Shown: positions 42,616 through 51,935, numbered from the stretch's first letter. The stretch is 64,000 bases of DNA from NORP240 sp965222175 (GCA_965222175.1 OZ244938.1:4588001-4652000); one strand, 5' to 3'. Made by a program: numbers and translations. The notes: a model not told the origin generated them from the sequence alone.

Positions 42616-45522
42616 ATGCCCCACAAATTTCGACGCAATAAGCTCGCCTATCTGATCCACACAGCACTGGCTTCCTCGTTGGTGATGCCAGCCCTGGCAC
42701 AGGCTCAGGACGACGACGATATCGAAGAAGTCATCGTAACCGGTTCCTACCTGAGAAACAGTGCGTTTTCACAGGACACGGCTGTTGACACGGTAACAGC
42801 CGAGGATTTGCTGGAGTCCGGCGCACCTAACATGGCCCAGTATATCCGGGATCTGACCTACGTACAGAACGTCGACGTTGTCGCCGTGGTACTGGGTGGT
42901 CAGGATGGCCCGCAAACATCCAACGGCGCCAGTTTCAACCTGCGTGGTCTGGGTGAAAACTCCACCCTGACCATGGTTGACGGCACCCGGACGGTAGATA
43001 CGCGGCTGAACACCGCGTTCCCGCAAATTGCCATGGATCGTATGGAAGTGGTACTGGACGGTGGTTCAGCCCTCTACGGCGCCGATGCGGTGGCCGGGGT
43101 GGTCAACCTGATCCCCATCAAGGAATACGACGGTTTCCGTTTCCGCAGCTACTACCAGCGGCCGGAGGATGGCGCCAATGAAGAAATGCGCTTCAGCGCA
43201 CTGTGGGGCCGCTCCTTTGATAACGGCCTGAACTATGTCGGCGCGTTTGAAACCTATCTGCGGACCCCGCTGATGTGGTACGAGCGCGGCCGTGAGCACA
43301 GTGTCTCCCAGGGTACTTCCAGTTCCGGTAACCCCGGGACATTTAAACGCGTGGAGAATCCCGATGAAAACTGGGTCCCGGGTACCCCTCACGGTGGGGA
43401 ACTGGTAGGCGACCGTCTGCTGGACCCTGGCTGCGGTACCTATAACCAGGGTGCCCCGGAACACGGCTATGGCCCTAATCCATTGCCCTCCGGTACGGCG
43501 CATCCGTCCAATTTCTGTACCTTCGAGTACAGCGCCCAGGCGGAGGTTCTGAATCACACCCAGGAATACAACCTGTACAACAACCTGGAGTGGCAGGCTA
43601 CCGACTGGTTGACCTTCGGTGGTCAGATGATCAATTTCCTGCAACACCAGAATGGCCGTGGCACCTTCGCCTCGCCCAACCCGGCTAACAACCGGTCGCT
43701 GGCGTTTATCCCGGCGGACCACCCGGGCAACCCTTACGGCTTCGACGTGGCCCCGGACCTGTGGCGGATTTATACCCACCAGCCGCAGAATCAGTATCCG
43801 GACGGCATCAACGACGACAGCTCGCGGCAATTCCGCAGTATTGACCAGGTCAATAAAGTCAAGCTGTATGCCAATTATGACATGACTGACACCTGGAGCG
43901 GTTACACCTACTACGCCAAACAGGAACAGATCAACCGGGGCGATGTCTCGGGTGTAAGGACTTCGCGCCTGCAGCTGGCCCTCAGGGGCATGGGTGGCCC
44001 ATCGGGTGATCAGTGGTTCAACCCGTTCAGTTCTGGTGATCCGCGCTCGCCCTTCTGGGAGCCGGGATTAGAGAACACCAAGGAAATCAACGACTGGATG
44101 GCGTACCGCAACGAAAACCACAGATACTCCCATGATTACCTGGATGTCTTCGAGTCGGTGGTGAGCGGTGAAGTCTTTGATGTACCGGCAGGCGCCGTGC
44201 AGATGGCGTTTGGTTTCCAGTGGCGTGATTTTGAACAGAACACCTTCCAGGAGCCGTTCGAAGCCAGTGGTGAAAACTACATCTGGGGGATCCATGGTGA
44301 GCCCGTGGCGCCGGATGAAACGTTTTTCTCTGCGGTACGCTCCCTGTTCGCCGAGGTGGAAGTGCCCATCCTGGACAACCTGGCGATAAAAGGCGCGGTC
44401 AGGCACGAGGAATTCACTGACCAGGGCCTGGATGCCACGGTACCGAAGATTTCTGCACGCTATGAGGTGATCCCGGACCTGGCCCTGCGTGCCTCCTGGG
44501 GCGAAAGCTTCCTGGCGCCGACGGCCTTCCAGACGCGACCGGCCCGTACTAATGAAAACTGTGTCGACATGTACAGTGGCAGAGACGACCTCACTGGGAC
44601 CCTGCTGTTGGGCGGTCTGAGGTGTGCCTCCGGTAATCCTAACCTGGGGGCTGAACAGGCGGAAATCACCAATGTCGGTTTCACGTGGTCACCTTCCGGA
44701 GAGATGCTGGAAGGCCTGGAACTCTCCCTTGACTACCAGGAAATCGCGTATACAGACCGCATCCGAACCCTGAGTGAGGACGACGTGACGCGAAATCAGT
44801 TCCTGGCCATGCTCCGGGCTACCGGGCAGTCGGAAGCGAGCTATGATCCCACCCCGGGAACACAATCCCGTGCCCTGGCGGATGCCTGGCTGGGTAATTT
44901 TGGTCCGGGCGGTGCAACTGGCAACATCTTCCGTCGTCCGGATGGCTCGGTAGACCTGGTACTGATCCAGTCGGCCAACGTGGCGGAATTTGATGTCAAG
45001 CTGTTTGACCTCAAGGCCAGCTATAACTACCCGACTGACAATTACGGTACTTTCAATACGCGTCTGCAGGCCACTATCTACGATAATTACGTCTTCACGG
45101 ATAAAGACGGTGAAGAAAGAGACGTACTTGGTGAGCAGAATGCGCGAACCAATATTGCACCACCGTTGCCGGAAGTGAAACTGGCCTGGAACACCAACTG
45201 GTTCATGGGTAATCACACTGCCTCAGCCGGGGTTACGTGGTTCAGCGCAGTGAACCATGATGCCCAAGTCGTGGATCTGTACCCGTATGACGGGATTTTC
45301 CAGCCGCCCAGTGAAATCGAGGAAGATCCGATAGTCAATGTACGCTACTCGTACCTGTTCAACGACTTCTTCGGCAGCGAGATCCAGGCGACCGTGGGTA
45401 TTAATAACCTGTTCGATTACAAGCCTACCCTTACCGGTCAGATAGGCGGGTTTGAGTCCAGGTTGATCAACAACTTCTACCGCCAGTTCTGGGTATCTAT
45501 TGACTGGGTGCCTGGCGGCTAA
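42616..45522 (+). CDS. TonB-dependent receptor
   Basis: A 968-residue outer-membrane receptor: signal peptide (to 'PALAQAQ'), TonB-box-like 'IEEVIVTGSYLRNSAF', plug domain ('AVDTVTAEDLLESGAPNMAQYIRDL', 'FNLRGLGENSTLTMVDGTRTV', 'ERVVLDGGSALYGADAVAGVVNLI'-type region), a long 22-strand-type barrel and terminal aromatic 'FYRQFWVSIDWVPGG'. ATG 42616 has AGGAGA upstream. With SapC, DUF6445 and halogenase next door it likely imports a specific polymer fragment or chelate; ligand unknown. Confidence 0.92.
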   Translation: MPHKFRRNKLAYLIHTALASSLVMPALAQAQDDDDIEEVIVTGSYLRNSAFSQDTAVDTVTAEDLLESGAPNMAQYIRDLTYVQNVDVVAVVLGGQDGPQTSNGASFNLRGLGENSTLTMVDGTRTVDTRLNTAFPQIAMDRMEVVLDGGSALYGADAVAGVVNLIPIKEYDGFRFRSYYQRPEDGANEEMRFSALWGRSFDNGLNYVGAFETYLRTPLMWYERGREHSVSQGTSSSGNPGTFKRVENPDENWVPGTPHGGELVGDRLLDPGCGTYNQGAPEHGYGPNPLPSGTAHPSNFCTFEYSAQAEVLNHTQEYNLYNNLEWQATDWLTFGGQMINFLQHQNGRGTFASPNPANNRSLAFIPADHPGNPYGFDVAPDLWRIYTHQPQNQYPDGINDDSSRQFRSIDQVNKVKLYANYDMTDTWSGYTYYAKQEQINRGDVSGVRTSRLQLALRGMGGPSGDQWFNPFSSGDPRSPFWEPGLENTKEINDWMAYRNENHRYSHDYLDVFESVVSGEVFDVPAGAVQMAFGFQWRDFEQNTFQEPFEASGENYIWGIHGEPVAPDETFFSAVRSLFAEVEVPILDNLAIKGAVRHEEFTDQGLDATVPKISARYEVIPDLALRASWGESFLAPTAFQTRPARTNENCVDMYSGRDDLTGTLLLGGLRCASGNPNLGAEQAEITNVGFTWSPSGEMLEGLELSLDYQEIAYTDRIRTLSEDDVTRNQFLAMLRATGQSEASYDPTPGTQSRALADAWLGNFGPGGATGNIFRRPDGSVDLVLIQSANVAEFDVKLFDLKASYNYPTDNYGTFNTRLQATIYDNYVFTDKDGEERDVLGEQNARTNIAPPLPEVKLAWNTNWFMGNHTASAGVTWFSAVNHDAQVVDLYPYDGIFQPPSEIEEDPIVNVRYSYLFNDFFGSEIQATVGINNLFDYKPTLTGQIGGFESRLINNFYRQFWVSIDWVPGG

Positions 45523-45574
45523 CCAGCCAGAAGACGGCGGGCTGAGGCGGTTTTTCAGCGTCGCCATAGACCGG

Positions 45575-45610
45575 AAGCCAGGGCGCTTGGACAAGTGCCC
45601 TGGCTTTTTG
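45575..45610 (+). terminator. Rho-independent terminator after TonB receptor
   Basis: AAGCCAGGGC pairs with GCCCTGGCTT, with extra pairing of CTT/AAG in the middle, followed by TTTTTG. It lies 53 bp after the receptor stop. Confidence 0.92.
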
Positions 45611-45712
45611 TTTGGCTATTGAAGAAGATGTCACGAGGCGTTATCACTCAGGCTTTGTCGGTTAATCGATTGGTACGCCATCCGGTTTTCCGTAATCTGT
45701 GATCCTCTGTTC

Positions 45713-46834
45713 ATGCCCGCCATCCCGCGATTTACCCAGCAGGAACTTTTCGATATCGGGTTGGCCGGCTATCTGCAGGAACTCCGCAGCCTGGCCCGGA
45801 TGATCAGTAATGACTCACTTACCCCGCTGCTGCCCTTATTTGTAAGCTATGAAGAATTTGTTTCCCGTCATGTTCAGCAGCAGTTCCCCCCGCAGCTGCT
45901 TACCGAGCTAATCAACACCGAAGATATCATCCACTTTGATCCTGCTCCGGCTGTTGCCGAGCAACTGCTGAGCTGTGCGAATCTGGCGGCAGCCTGCGAA
46001 GCGTTTAATGGCTGGACCATTGATGCCGGTACCCTCACCGAGGCGAGTGCGGCCGAGGTGTTGCATCGGAATATTCTCATCAGTGGGGAATCTGAACACC
46101 GTCTCGGTCAGGTCATGGGGGTTCGCCTGAACCGGAGTGATGCCCTGCGTGTTGCTCAGCTTGTCAAACTCCTGGGATTACTGCCCAGCGATTCCAGTAA
46201 GTACGACCAACTGGCCCTGGGCGCTTCCATGGCGCGTCGCGACCGGGAGGGATTCCACCGGATTCCCGGTATTGGCCCGGTAACACCTGGTGCCGGTCTG
46301 TCGGCCACGTCCAGGCTCAATTTTGCCGTCAGGTCAGCGGAGCCGGGGTCCCTTGTAATCATCGATAATGACAGCAACCTGACGCAGGAATTCGCCGAGA
46401 TCAATCGCCTTCAAGGACCCCGGGTCCTGGCGTTGAACCTGGATCTTTATGATGGCCTTGACCGCCTTGCCACGGCGGTGCAGGAGGGCGCCACCCGGCA
46501 GCGCAACCTGGTGACCATGTTTCGCCTCGAACCCCGGGCACTGACGGATATTACGGGGTTTGTCGATAAATTATGCCGGGTGGTCAGGGCCCCGGCTTAT
46601 TTTCTGGCAACCATTGGTTCCGGGGATACCCGGCAGGAATTTATCGACCGGCAACAGGTTATGGAGGCGCTGTCTGTCCAATTCCAGGCCCGTGGTCAGC
46701 AACCCTTGCGCATGATGTTGTACGACCCGCAGAATACCAACCATGAAAGCGTTCGCCCCCTGTTTGGAATAGCTGAATTCGCGTCATTCGAAATTCTGAT
46801 TTGCCGGCTGGGACCGGAGTTCAGTGCCGTTTAA
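45713..46834 (+). CDS. Uncharacterised cytosolic protein
   Basis: A 373-residue protein with no signal peptide or membrane segment. I do not recognise it. The first ~160 residues look helical; a Gly-rich stretch 'FHRIPGIGPVTPGAGLSATSRLNFAVRSAEPGSLVIIDND' and alternating strand/helix text after it suggest an alpha/beta domain. It sits behind the TonB receptor on the same strand but after a strong terminator, so it probably has its own promoter. Confidence 0.7.
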   Translation: MPAIPRFTQQELFDIGLAGYLQELRSLARMISNDSLTPLLPLFVSYEEFVSRHVQQQFPPQLLTELINTEDIIHFDPAPAVAEQLLSCANLAAACEAFNGWTIDAGTLTEASAAEVLHRNILISGESEHRLGQVMGVRLNRSDALRVAQLVKLLGLLPSDSSKYDQLALGASMARRDREGFHRIPGIGPVTPGAGLSATSRLNFAVRSAEPGSLVIIDNDSNLTQEFAEINRLQGPRVLALNLDLYDGLDRLATAVQEGATRQRNLVTMFRLEPRALTDITGFVDKLCRVVRAPAYFLATIGSGDTRQEFIDRQQVMEALSVQFQARGQQPLRMMLYDPQNTNHESVRPLFGIAEFASFEILICRLGPEFSAV

Positions 46835-47218
46835 GCCCGGCCGCGGGATGGTTCGGAAACTGGTCGATCTTAAGCGAACCTGCAGCGTGGATTGTGGAAC
46901 AGTTCCATACCACTCTTTCTACCTGTCTCTCCAACTACCTATCTCTCCAACTACCTATCTCTTTAACTACCTATCTCTCCAACTATCCCTCTACCTATTC
47001 CTCTACCTTTCCATCCCTGGACCTGCGAGCAGGCACTGTGCCTTCATGATGCCGGCCGGACCAAGGAAGACAAGCATTCCAATACCAGCGACGCTATAGT
47101 AACTTGGCCGGCCTGGATGACAGGTGTCGCCGACAAAACTTTGCCTGGTTTGTCTGCCTGAAGAAGCCTGGCCCTGGAAAGACCGGCAGCAAATGCACAG
47201 CACGGAAATGCGACCCTG
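46835..47218. other. Convergent intergenic region with 16-bp repeat
   Basis: 384 bp between two convergent genes. It contains the 16-bp tandem array and similar CTACCTATY text up to about 47010. I see no clear terminator hairpin or gene. Confidence 0.5.
46919..46982. repeat. Four tandem 16-bp repeats
   Basis: Units starting at 46919, 46935, 46951 and 46967 read CTACCTATCTCTCCAA with one or two substitutions; degraded CTAYCY text continues after. The CTACCTA core is the same as the heptamer array at 37.5 kb. Confidence 0.9.
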
Positions 47219-48724
47219 TCAGGGTAATCCGGTATTCGGGTTGATTGCTGCGTGATAGAGAAGACGGCCCTGGAATGGTTGTGGAACACCGTTTTCCAGA
47301 CGCGGTCTGAAGCGAAGAAAATGCAGTTGCCGTTGAAGATAATCCCGGTCAATGGCGTTGTTTTCTGTTCCGTTCAGTATCTCAAAATTGTCCGCCACAC
47401 TGTAATGAGTGCGATAGGTTCCACTGACCCAGTTGGAAACCGGGTGCAGTGCGTTAAGCTGAAAACTTAACAACACGACTTCATACTTTGCCGGCTGCAG
47501 CGCAGCGGGCAAAGCGGAGCTGTCTAAAGGCGTTGCCGGCATGGCGTTAAACCACTCCGTGAAAGTAAAAGGACTGCTGTGACCGGCGGCGTCAGCCGTG
47601 GCGGGCGCGTTGTTGTCCTTCATAGCCACCAGTGCGTCGCTGACTGTCGCGTAATAATCAGGTACGGGCAACAGAGCAGGGTGCGCGAATAATCGGCCCA
47701 GGTCTTCAGGGTTGTCGACAGCCCCCGCCAGTGCCTGGTAGGCGCTTAGATAAGCGTCTTCGGCTCTATCATCATTGAACAGCAGACGCCAGTCGGCACG
47801 GTAAAGTGCCAGCATAGCGAGATTTTCGGCGGGTCTCTCCAGGCTCTCCAGGCTTTCAATAAGCAACTCCTCCATGTCGCTGAACAGTCTCAGGCCGGCT
47901 CTGTAGTAGCGCGATTGGACCTGCTGTTTGGGTCTGATCCAGGTGGACCCCTGAATAATTTCACGCAGGGCATACCCCGTATTGCCGCCTCGCTCGACCG
48001 CGATGGATTGCAGGTAAAACTGCTTTATCAGGCGATAGTACAACGATAAGCGACTCGACAGGGTCTCACCAGGTAGAACATCACTCAGTTCCTGGGCGAT
48101 GAAGATTAGCTGTTCAGATTCCCGGAAATGATCTGCCCGTCGTTGGGCGTCCCCCGCAATGGCAAGCAGATGCAGGTCGCTCAGCCTGAGGAGATTGTCG
48201 ATGAGTTCAGTCTCATCCCCTACCTGTTTCTCAACAAGGAGCCAGTAAAGATAATCCAGCGATTCGGTTACGCCGACCCAGTTCTGTGCCCTCAGGTTGC
48301 TTTCCGCCAGCTTGAAATAAAGCGGTATCTGCCCGCTGGAAAGCAGGCCGGAGTTCCGTCGCTCAATCTGAATTGCCCGGTCCAGCAGCGTACCGGCCTC
48401 GTAAAACAAATTGAGCTCGATTGCCGATTCAGATAGCGATACCAGGGGTTCGAGAAGGGCGCCGTCGAAGTTGCCCTGGTCATTTTCCAATGCCTGGATG
48501 CGTTGTTGTAGCTGTTCATACCGGTTCTGCAATGCCAGGTCGCTGTCGGGCGAACTGTCCTGGCCATTGGCGGCGGAGAGACAGGAACTGCCAGCAATGA
48601 CAAGCAGGGCGCTGCGGATCAGCAAGCGTTGCATGAGAAACTGAATCAGGCGAAGGCTTGGCCTGATGAGTTGATTGAGGTTTTGCTTGAGGTTTCGCCT
48701 GAGAAAGTGCAATGAGCTTGACAT
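47219..48724 (-). CDS. Exported helical-repeat protein of unknown function
   Basis: A 501-residue protein with a hydrophobic segment at residues 35-52 ('IRSALLVIAGSSCLSAANG') that can act as signal peptide or anchor. The rest is a TPR-like helical solenoid ('NRYEQLQQRIQALENDQGNFDGALLEPLVSLSESAIELNLFYEAGTLLDRAIQIERR'), ending in a beta-type domain ('KYEVVLLSFQLNALHPVSNW...LQRQLHFLRFRPRLENGV') that resembles the tail of other TPR envelope proteins. ATG 48724 has AAAGG upstream; Met31 is an alternative start. Function unknown. Confidence 0.65.
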   Translation of the reverse strand: MSSSLHFLRRNLKQNLNQLIRPSLRLIQFLMQRLLIRSALLVIAGSSCLSAANGQDSSPDSDLALQNRYEQLQQRIQALENDQGNFDGALLEPLVSLSESAIELNLFYEAGTLLDRAIQIERRNSGLLSSGQIPLYFKLAESNLRAQNWVGVTESLDYLYWLLVEKQVGDETELIDNLLRLSDLHLLAIAGDAQRRADHFRESEQLIFIAQELSDVLPGETLSSRLSLYYRLIKQFYLQSIAVERGGNTGYALREIIQGSTWIRPKQQVQSRYYRAGLRLFSDMEELLIESLESLERPAENLAMLALYRADWRLLFNDDRAEDAYLSAYQALAGAVDNPEDLGRLFAHPALLPVPDYYATVSDALVAMKDNNAPATADAAGHSSPFTFTEWFNAMPATPLDSSALPAALQPAKYEVVLLSFQLNALHPVSNWVSGTYRTHYSVADNFEILNGTENNAIDRDYLQRQLHFLRFRPRLENGVPQPFQGRLLYHAAINPNTGLP

Positions 48725-48988
48725 AAAACAGACCTTTAAGCGGCGCGCGGCAGCCTTGGAGGTTCTTTTTACAGCAATCTATCACTTATAGAACGATCTG
48801 TCTTCCACGGCATCGTGGCAAAGAGCGCTGGCTGGGGTCGATTTGCCCGATGACCCGCAAGGTGTTGCATGCCGGGGTTCCGGGTACTGTCAGGGCAATG
48901 CGGAATGCGTTGGACCGGCATCGGAAAATCCTGTCCGCTGGTGGTTTGCTCAAGGACTGGACATGTCGACGGGCTGGATTTCAGGTTA

Positions 48989-49015
48989 AGCCGAAGGCGT
49001 CCTTGCACTTCGGCT
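48989..49015. other. Orphan stem-loop 1
   Basis: AGCCGAAG pairs exactly with CTTCGGCT around an 11-nt loop. No T-run on either side. Confidence 0.6.
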
Positions 49016-49057
49016 CCTCTGGAGAGACTTTCTGACGAAAGTACGCTTCTGACAGTG

Positions 49058-49082
49058 AGAACAGGTCCCATATACCTGTTCT
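49058..49082. other. Orphan stem-loop 2
   Basis: AGAACAGGT pairs exactly with ACCTGTTCT around a 7-nt loop, 42 bp after the first stem-loop. No T-run. Confidence 0.6.
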
Positions 49083-49469
49083 ACAAGGGAGACAACTGCC
49101 ATCAGTGCGGTAGCAAAGTAACACAATAAATCAGCGGGGAAAAGATCTAGTTAAAGAAATTATAAGTTTTATAAGTTATGCCGGTGAATGCCGGGGTCTG
49201 GAACCCGAAATACCCCGGAAAGTCGAGGGTTGCCAGGTCGGATAGTCGCCCGTGGAAATCAGGAAAATTATTGTAAGATTCTGAAAAACCTGAAATATAA
49301 TATTCACGTCAAAACATTTAACGGATTTGCGAAACCGCTCGAAAAGCCTTATCCTAGGCAGTCAGTGAACATCATGTAGTTGCCTGGTACAGCGGCTTGG
49401 TCCAGCGGTGCCTGGGCATAGGTATGAGTACCTGAATGGAATGTTCCCCAATCAACGATTCCAGAATGG

Positions 49470-50846
49470 ATGGTGAATGCGATGCAATTTACTTCGAGAG
49501 ACCAGTTTGAGACAAGCGCGCGAGACGGGCTGGCAGCACGGCGACCGGGCAGAAAATTGAGCCTGGGCCTGATGGCGGCCGGGGCGGTTTTTGCTCTTCA
49601 GGCGCAGTCCGCCAGCGCGGCGGATCCAGTCACCTATGCCGATGAAGTTGCCGGTATTATCAACGAGAACTGCGTGGTCTGTCACCGTGAGGGCGGTATC
49701 GGCCCCATGGCCCTGACCAATTACGAGCAGGTTCGTCCCTGGGCGCCGCTGATTCAGCTCAAGGTGGAAAACGGAGAAATGCCGCCCTACGCCTATGACC
49801 ATGATATCGGTATCCAGGATCTGCTGGGTGACTGGCGGCTCTCCGCAGAAGAGGTTGCCACTATTTCCGCCTGGGTGGAGCAGGGCTCACCGGCAGGTAA
49901 CCTTGATGCCGTCGGCCCCATGCCGGATCTGCCCAGCCTGGATGAATGGAATTTCGCCGACCGGTTCGGTCAGCCGGACATTGTCCTGGCTTCCAACCCC
50001 ATCGACGTGCCGGCCAACGGTAACGATCTGTGGGACAAGCATTTCATCGACAGCGGCCTTACCGAGGACCGCTGCATCAAGGCCATGCAGGTGAAACCCC
50101 GTGGCGATGCCAAGACCGTGGTGCATCACGCCAACACCTATTTTGCCGAGATCAACGAGGACGGCATTGTCGAGCGTCGCCCGGTTACCGAGTACGCCAT
50201 GGGCAAGTGGGGCGAAATCATGCCGGATGGCGTGTGCCGCAAGGCCTTTGCCGACATCATGATTCAGTGGGACATCCATCTGTACCCGGGTGGCCTGGGG
50301 GGCACGGCGCCGGGCACCGTCATCGAGGACAACGTGGTGGAGCTGGGTATCTGGCTGCATCCGGAGGATTACGAGTCCGACGTAACCCAGGATCTGGCGA
50401 CCTACCAGCTGACCCAGGGTGATCTGTTCATCCCGCCCCATGGCACCGCCATGACCCAGGGCATGCATTCCTTCGACCACCCGGTTCGAATTGACAGTTT
50501 TCAGCCACATGGCCACCTGCGCATGAATGCGGCGTCACTGGAGATTTTCTATCCGGAAACCGGGCGCACCGAAGTGGTAAGCATGATCTCCAACTGGAGC
50601 GCGACCTGGCATCACAGTCACCTGTTTGCCCCCGACGCGGCGCCCCTGGTGCCAGCGGGCGCGGTCCTGGTGATCAAGCAGTGGTACGACAACACCGAGA
50701 ACAACCCCAATAATCCCGATCCACGACAGTGGGTAGCCTGGGGACAGCGCACGGCGGACGAAATGGCCCATGCCTGGATCGCCATTTCACATCTCGATGA
50801 CGAGACCTACCAGGAGCTGCTGGAAGAACGACAGAACGATAGCTGA
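49470..50846 (+). CDS. Exported cytochrome c / PHM-type copper monooxygenase-like protein, copy C
   Basis: A 458-residue paralogue of copies A and B with a signal peptide ending 'QAQSASAAD'. Heme-c site CVVCH at 68-72, then 'GIGPMALTNYEQVRPWAPLIQLKV'. Ligand layout: HH at 219-220, 'WDIHLYPGG' with His 270 (first His of the HxH replaced by Asp), HGH at 347-349, 'ADEMAHAW' with Met 432. An extra His-rich 'SATWHHSHLF' at 377-386 differs from copies A and B. Start ATG 49470 or the Met four codons later. An RR pair near residue 25 is not a clear Tat motif. Confidence 0.85.
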   Translation: MVNAMQFTSRDQFETSARDGLAARRPGRKLSLGLMAAGAVFALQAQSASAADPVTYADEVAGIINENCVVCHREGGIGPMALTNYEQVRPWAPLIQLKVENGEMPPYAYDHDIGIQDLLGDWRLSAEEVATISAWVEQGSPAGNLDAVGPMPDLPSLDEWNFADRFGQPDIVLASNPIDVPANGNDLWDKHFIDSGLTEDRCIKAMQVKPRGDAKTVVHHANTYFAEINEDGIVERRPVTEYAMGKWGEIMPDGVCRKAFADIMIQWDIHLYPGGLGGTAPGTVIEDNVVELGIWLHPEDYESDVTQDLATYQLTQGDLFIPPHGTAMTQGMHSFDHPVRIDSFQPHGHLRMNAASLEIFYPETGRTEVVSMISNWSATWHHSHLFAPDAAPLVPAGAVLVIKQWYDNTENNPNNPDPRQWVAWGQRTADEMAHAWIAISHLDDETYQELLEERQNDS

Positions 50847-50854
50847 TGCCCCGG

Positions 50855-50884
50855 GGGGTCAGGCGAATCCATTCGCTTGACCCC
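50855..50884 (+). other. Stem-loop between module C genes
   Basis: GGGGTCAGGCGAAT pairs with ATTCGCTTGACCCC over 14 pairs (one G-U) with a 2-nt gap, nine bases after the monooxygenase stop. No T-run follows. Confidence 0.75.
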
Positions 50885-51017
50885 TGTCCGGGTGCAGCTT
50901 GACTCCATCAGGGTACCTGCGGTGCACTGATGACCAGACGTGAAATCAACAGACCAAAATAACAACAGACCAACAGCAACACTGGAATTAACAGGAATGA
51001 AGGGGAGCAAGACTTAC

Positions 51018-51935
51018 ATGGGACGCGTGATTTTTTCAGCAAGCAGTGTTTTGCTGCTGGTGCTGATCAACCTGACAGTAGTTTTTTCAGCGAGTGCGCA
51101 GACGCCGCAACGACCTTTACGCCCGTCTCCCGCGGAAGACATTCCTGTTATACCTTTCATGGAGGGCTGGTACGCCAACCCAGACGGCTCGGTAACTGTT
51201 TCCTTCGGTTACCACAACCGCAACCGCGAAATAGTGCGGGTACCCATCGGTGAGAATAATCGCATCGAGCCCGCAACCCTGGGCGGGATGCAGCCGGAAT
51301 ACTATTTTCCCGGCCGTCATCACGGCGTTTTCGGGGTCATTATTCCCGCCGCCATGGACGGTGAAACCGTCTGGTGGCACATCACTTCCGCCGGCGAGGA
51401 ACTCAAGGTGCCCGGTGAGCGGGGGTCTACCGCCTACGAACTGGACCGCAATCCCCGACCCCAGGGCAGTGTTCAGCCGGAAATCTGGTTCGCCGGTGGC
51501 GAGCGTGGCACCGGGCCGGAAGGCGTGGTGGCCGCGGTAACCCAGACGGTCCGCGTCGGCGAACCCCTGACCCTGGAAGTTCAAACCAGGGACCCTTCCA
51601 TGCGGGACCGCACCGACCCGCGGTTTATCAAGCCACTGGATACCAGCGTCTCCTGGTACGTGCACCAGGGGCCTGCCGAGGTTTCATTCAGCGAGCACCC
51701 CTCCTCGCCGTTCAACGAATCCCGGGGCATGTCCGTACTGGGGCTGGTGCCGGTAGCCGACACCCGGATGACGGTAACCGGCGGCGAGGGTCCGGCACGG
51801 ATCATCGCCACGTTCTCCGAACCCGGTGACTACATGATTCGCGCCCGGCTGGACAACTGGAATGCCTCGGACAGCGACGGGCTGGATCAGTGCTGCTGGA
51901 GCAATGCCTACCAGCCGGTGCGGGTTATCCGCTAG
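51018..51935 (+). CDS. Exported companion protein of copper monooxygenase module, copy C
   Basis: A 305-residue exported protein (signal 'SVLLLVLINLTVVFSASAQ'). Shared signature: 'EGWYANPDGSVTVSFGYHNRN...VPIGENNRIE', then 'FGVIIPAAMDGETVWWHITSAGE', 'RVGEPLTLEVQTRDPS' and 'ATFSEPGDYMIRARLDN'. C-terminal 'DQCCWSNAYQPVRVI' adds a Cys pair absent from copies A and B. ATG 51018 has GGGGAG upstream; earlier in-frame ATGs lack one. Confidence 0.75.
   Translation: MGRVIFSASSVLLLVLINLTVVFSASAQTPQRPLRPSPAEDIPVIPFMEGWYANPDGSVTVSFGYHNRNREIVRVPIGENNRIEPATLGGMQPEYYFPGRHHGVFGVIIPAAMDGETVWWHITSAGEELKVPGERGSTAYELDRNPRPQGSVQPEIWFAGGERGTGPEGVVAAVTQTVRVGEPLTLEVQTRDPSMRDRTDPRFIKPLDTSVSWYVHQGPAEVSFSEHPSSPFNESRGMSVLGLVPVADTRMTVTGGEGPARIIATFSEPGDYMIRARLDNWNASDSDGLDQCCWSNAYQPVRVIR

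Larger units (their letters stand above)
48725..49469. other. Long non-coding region before module C
   Basis: About 745 bp, divergent on both sides. Two clean stem-loops (listed separately) and a doubled 9-mer TTATAAGTT at 49161-49178 stand out. Short open frames on both strands resemble nothing known. The module C promoter and a possible small RNA lie here. Confidence 0.5.

Noticed and set aside
48769..49129. Small genes on both strands in the 745-bp gap
   Set aside because: No ribosome sites and no recognisable sequence; they overlap the two stem-loops.
49539..49560. Twin-arginine signal on monooxygenase copy C
   Set aside because: The RR pair lacks the FLK context, and copies A and B have ordinary Sec-type signals, as expected for heme-c proteins matured in the periplasm.
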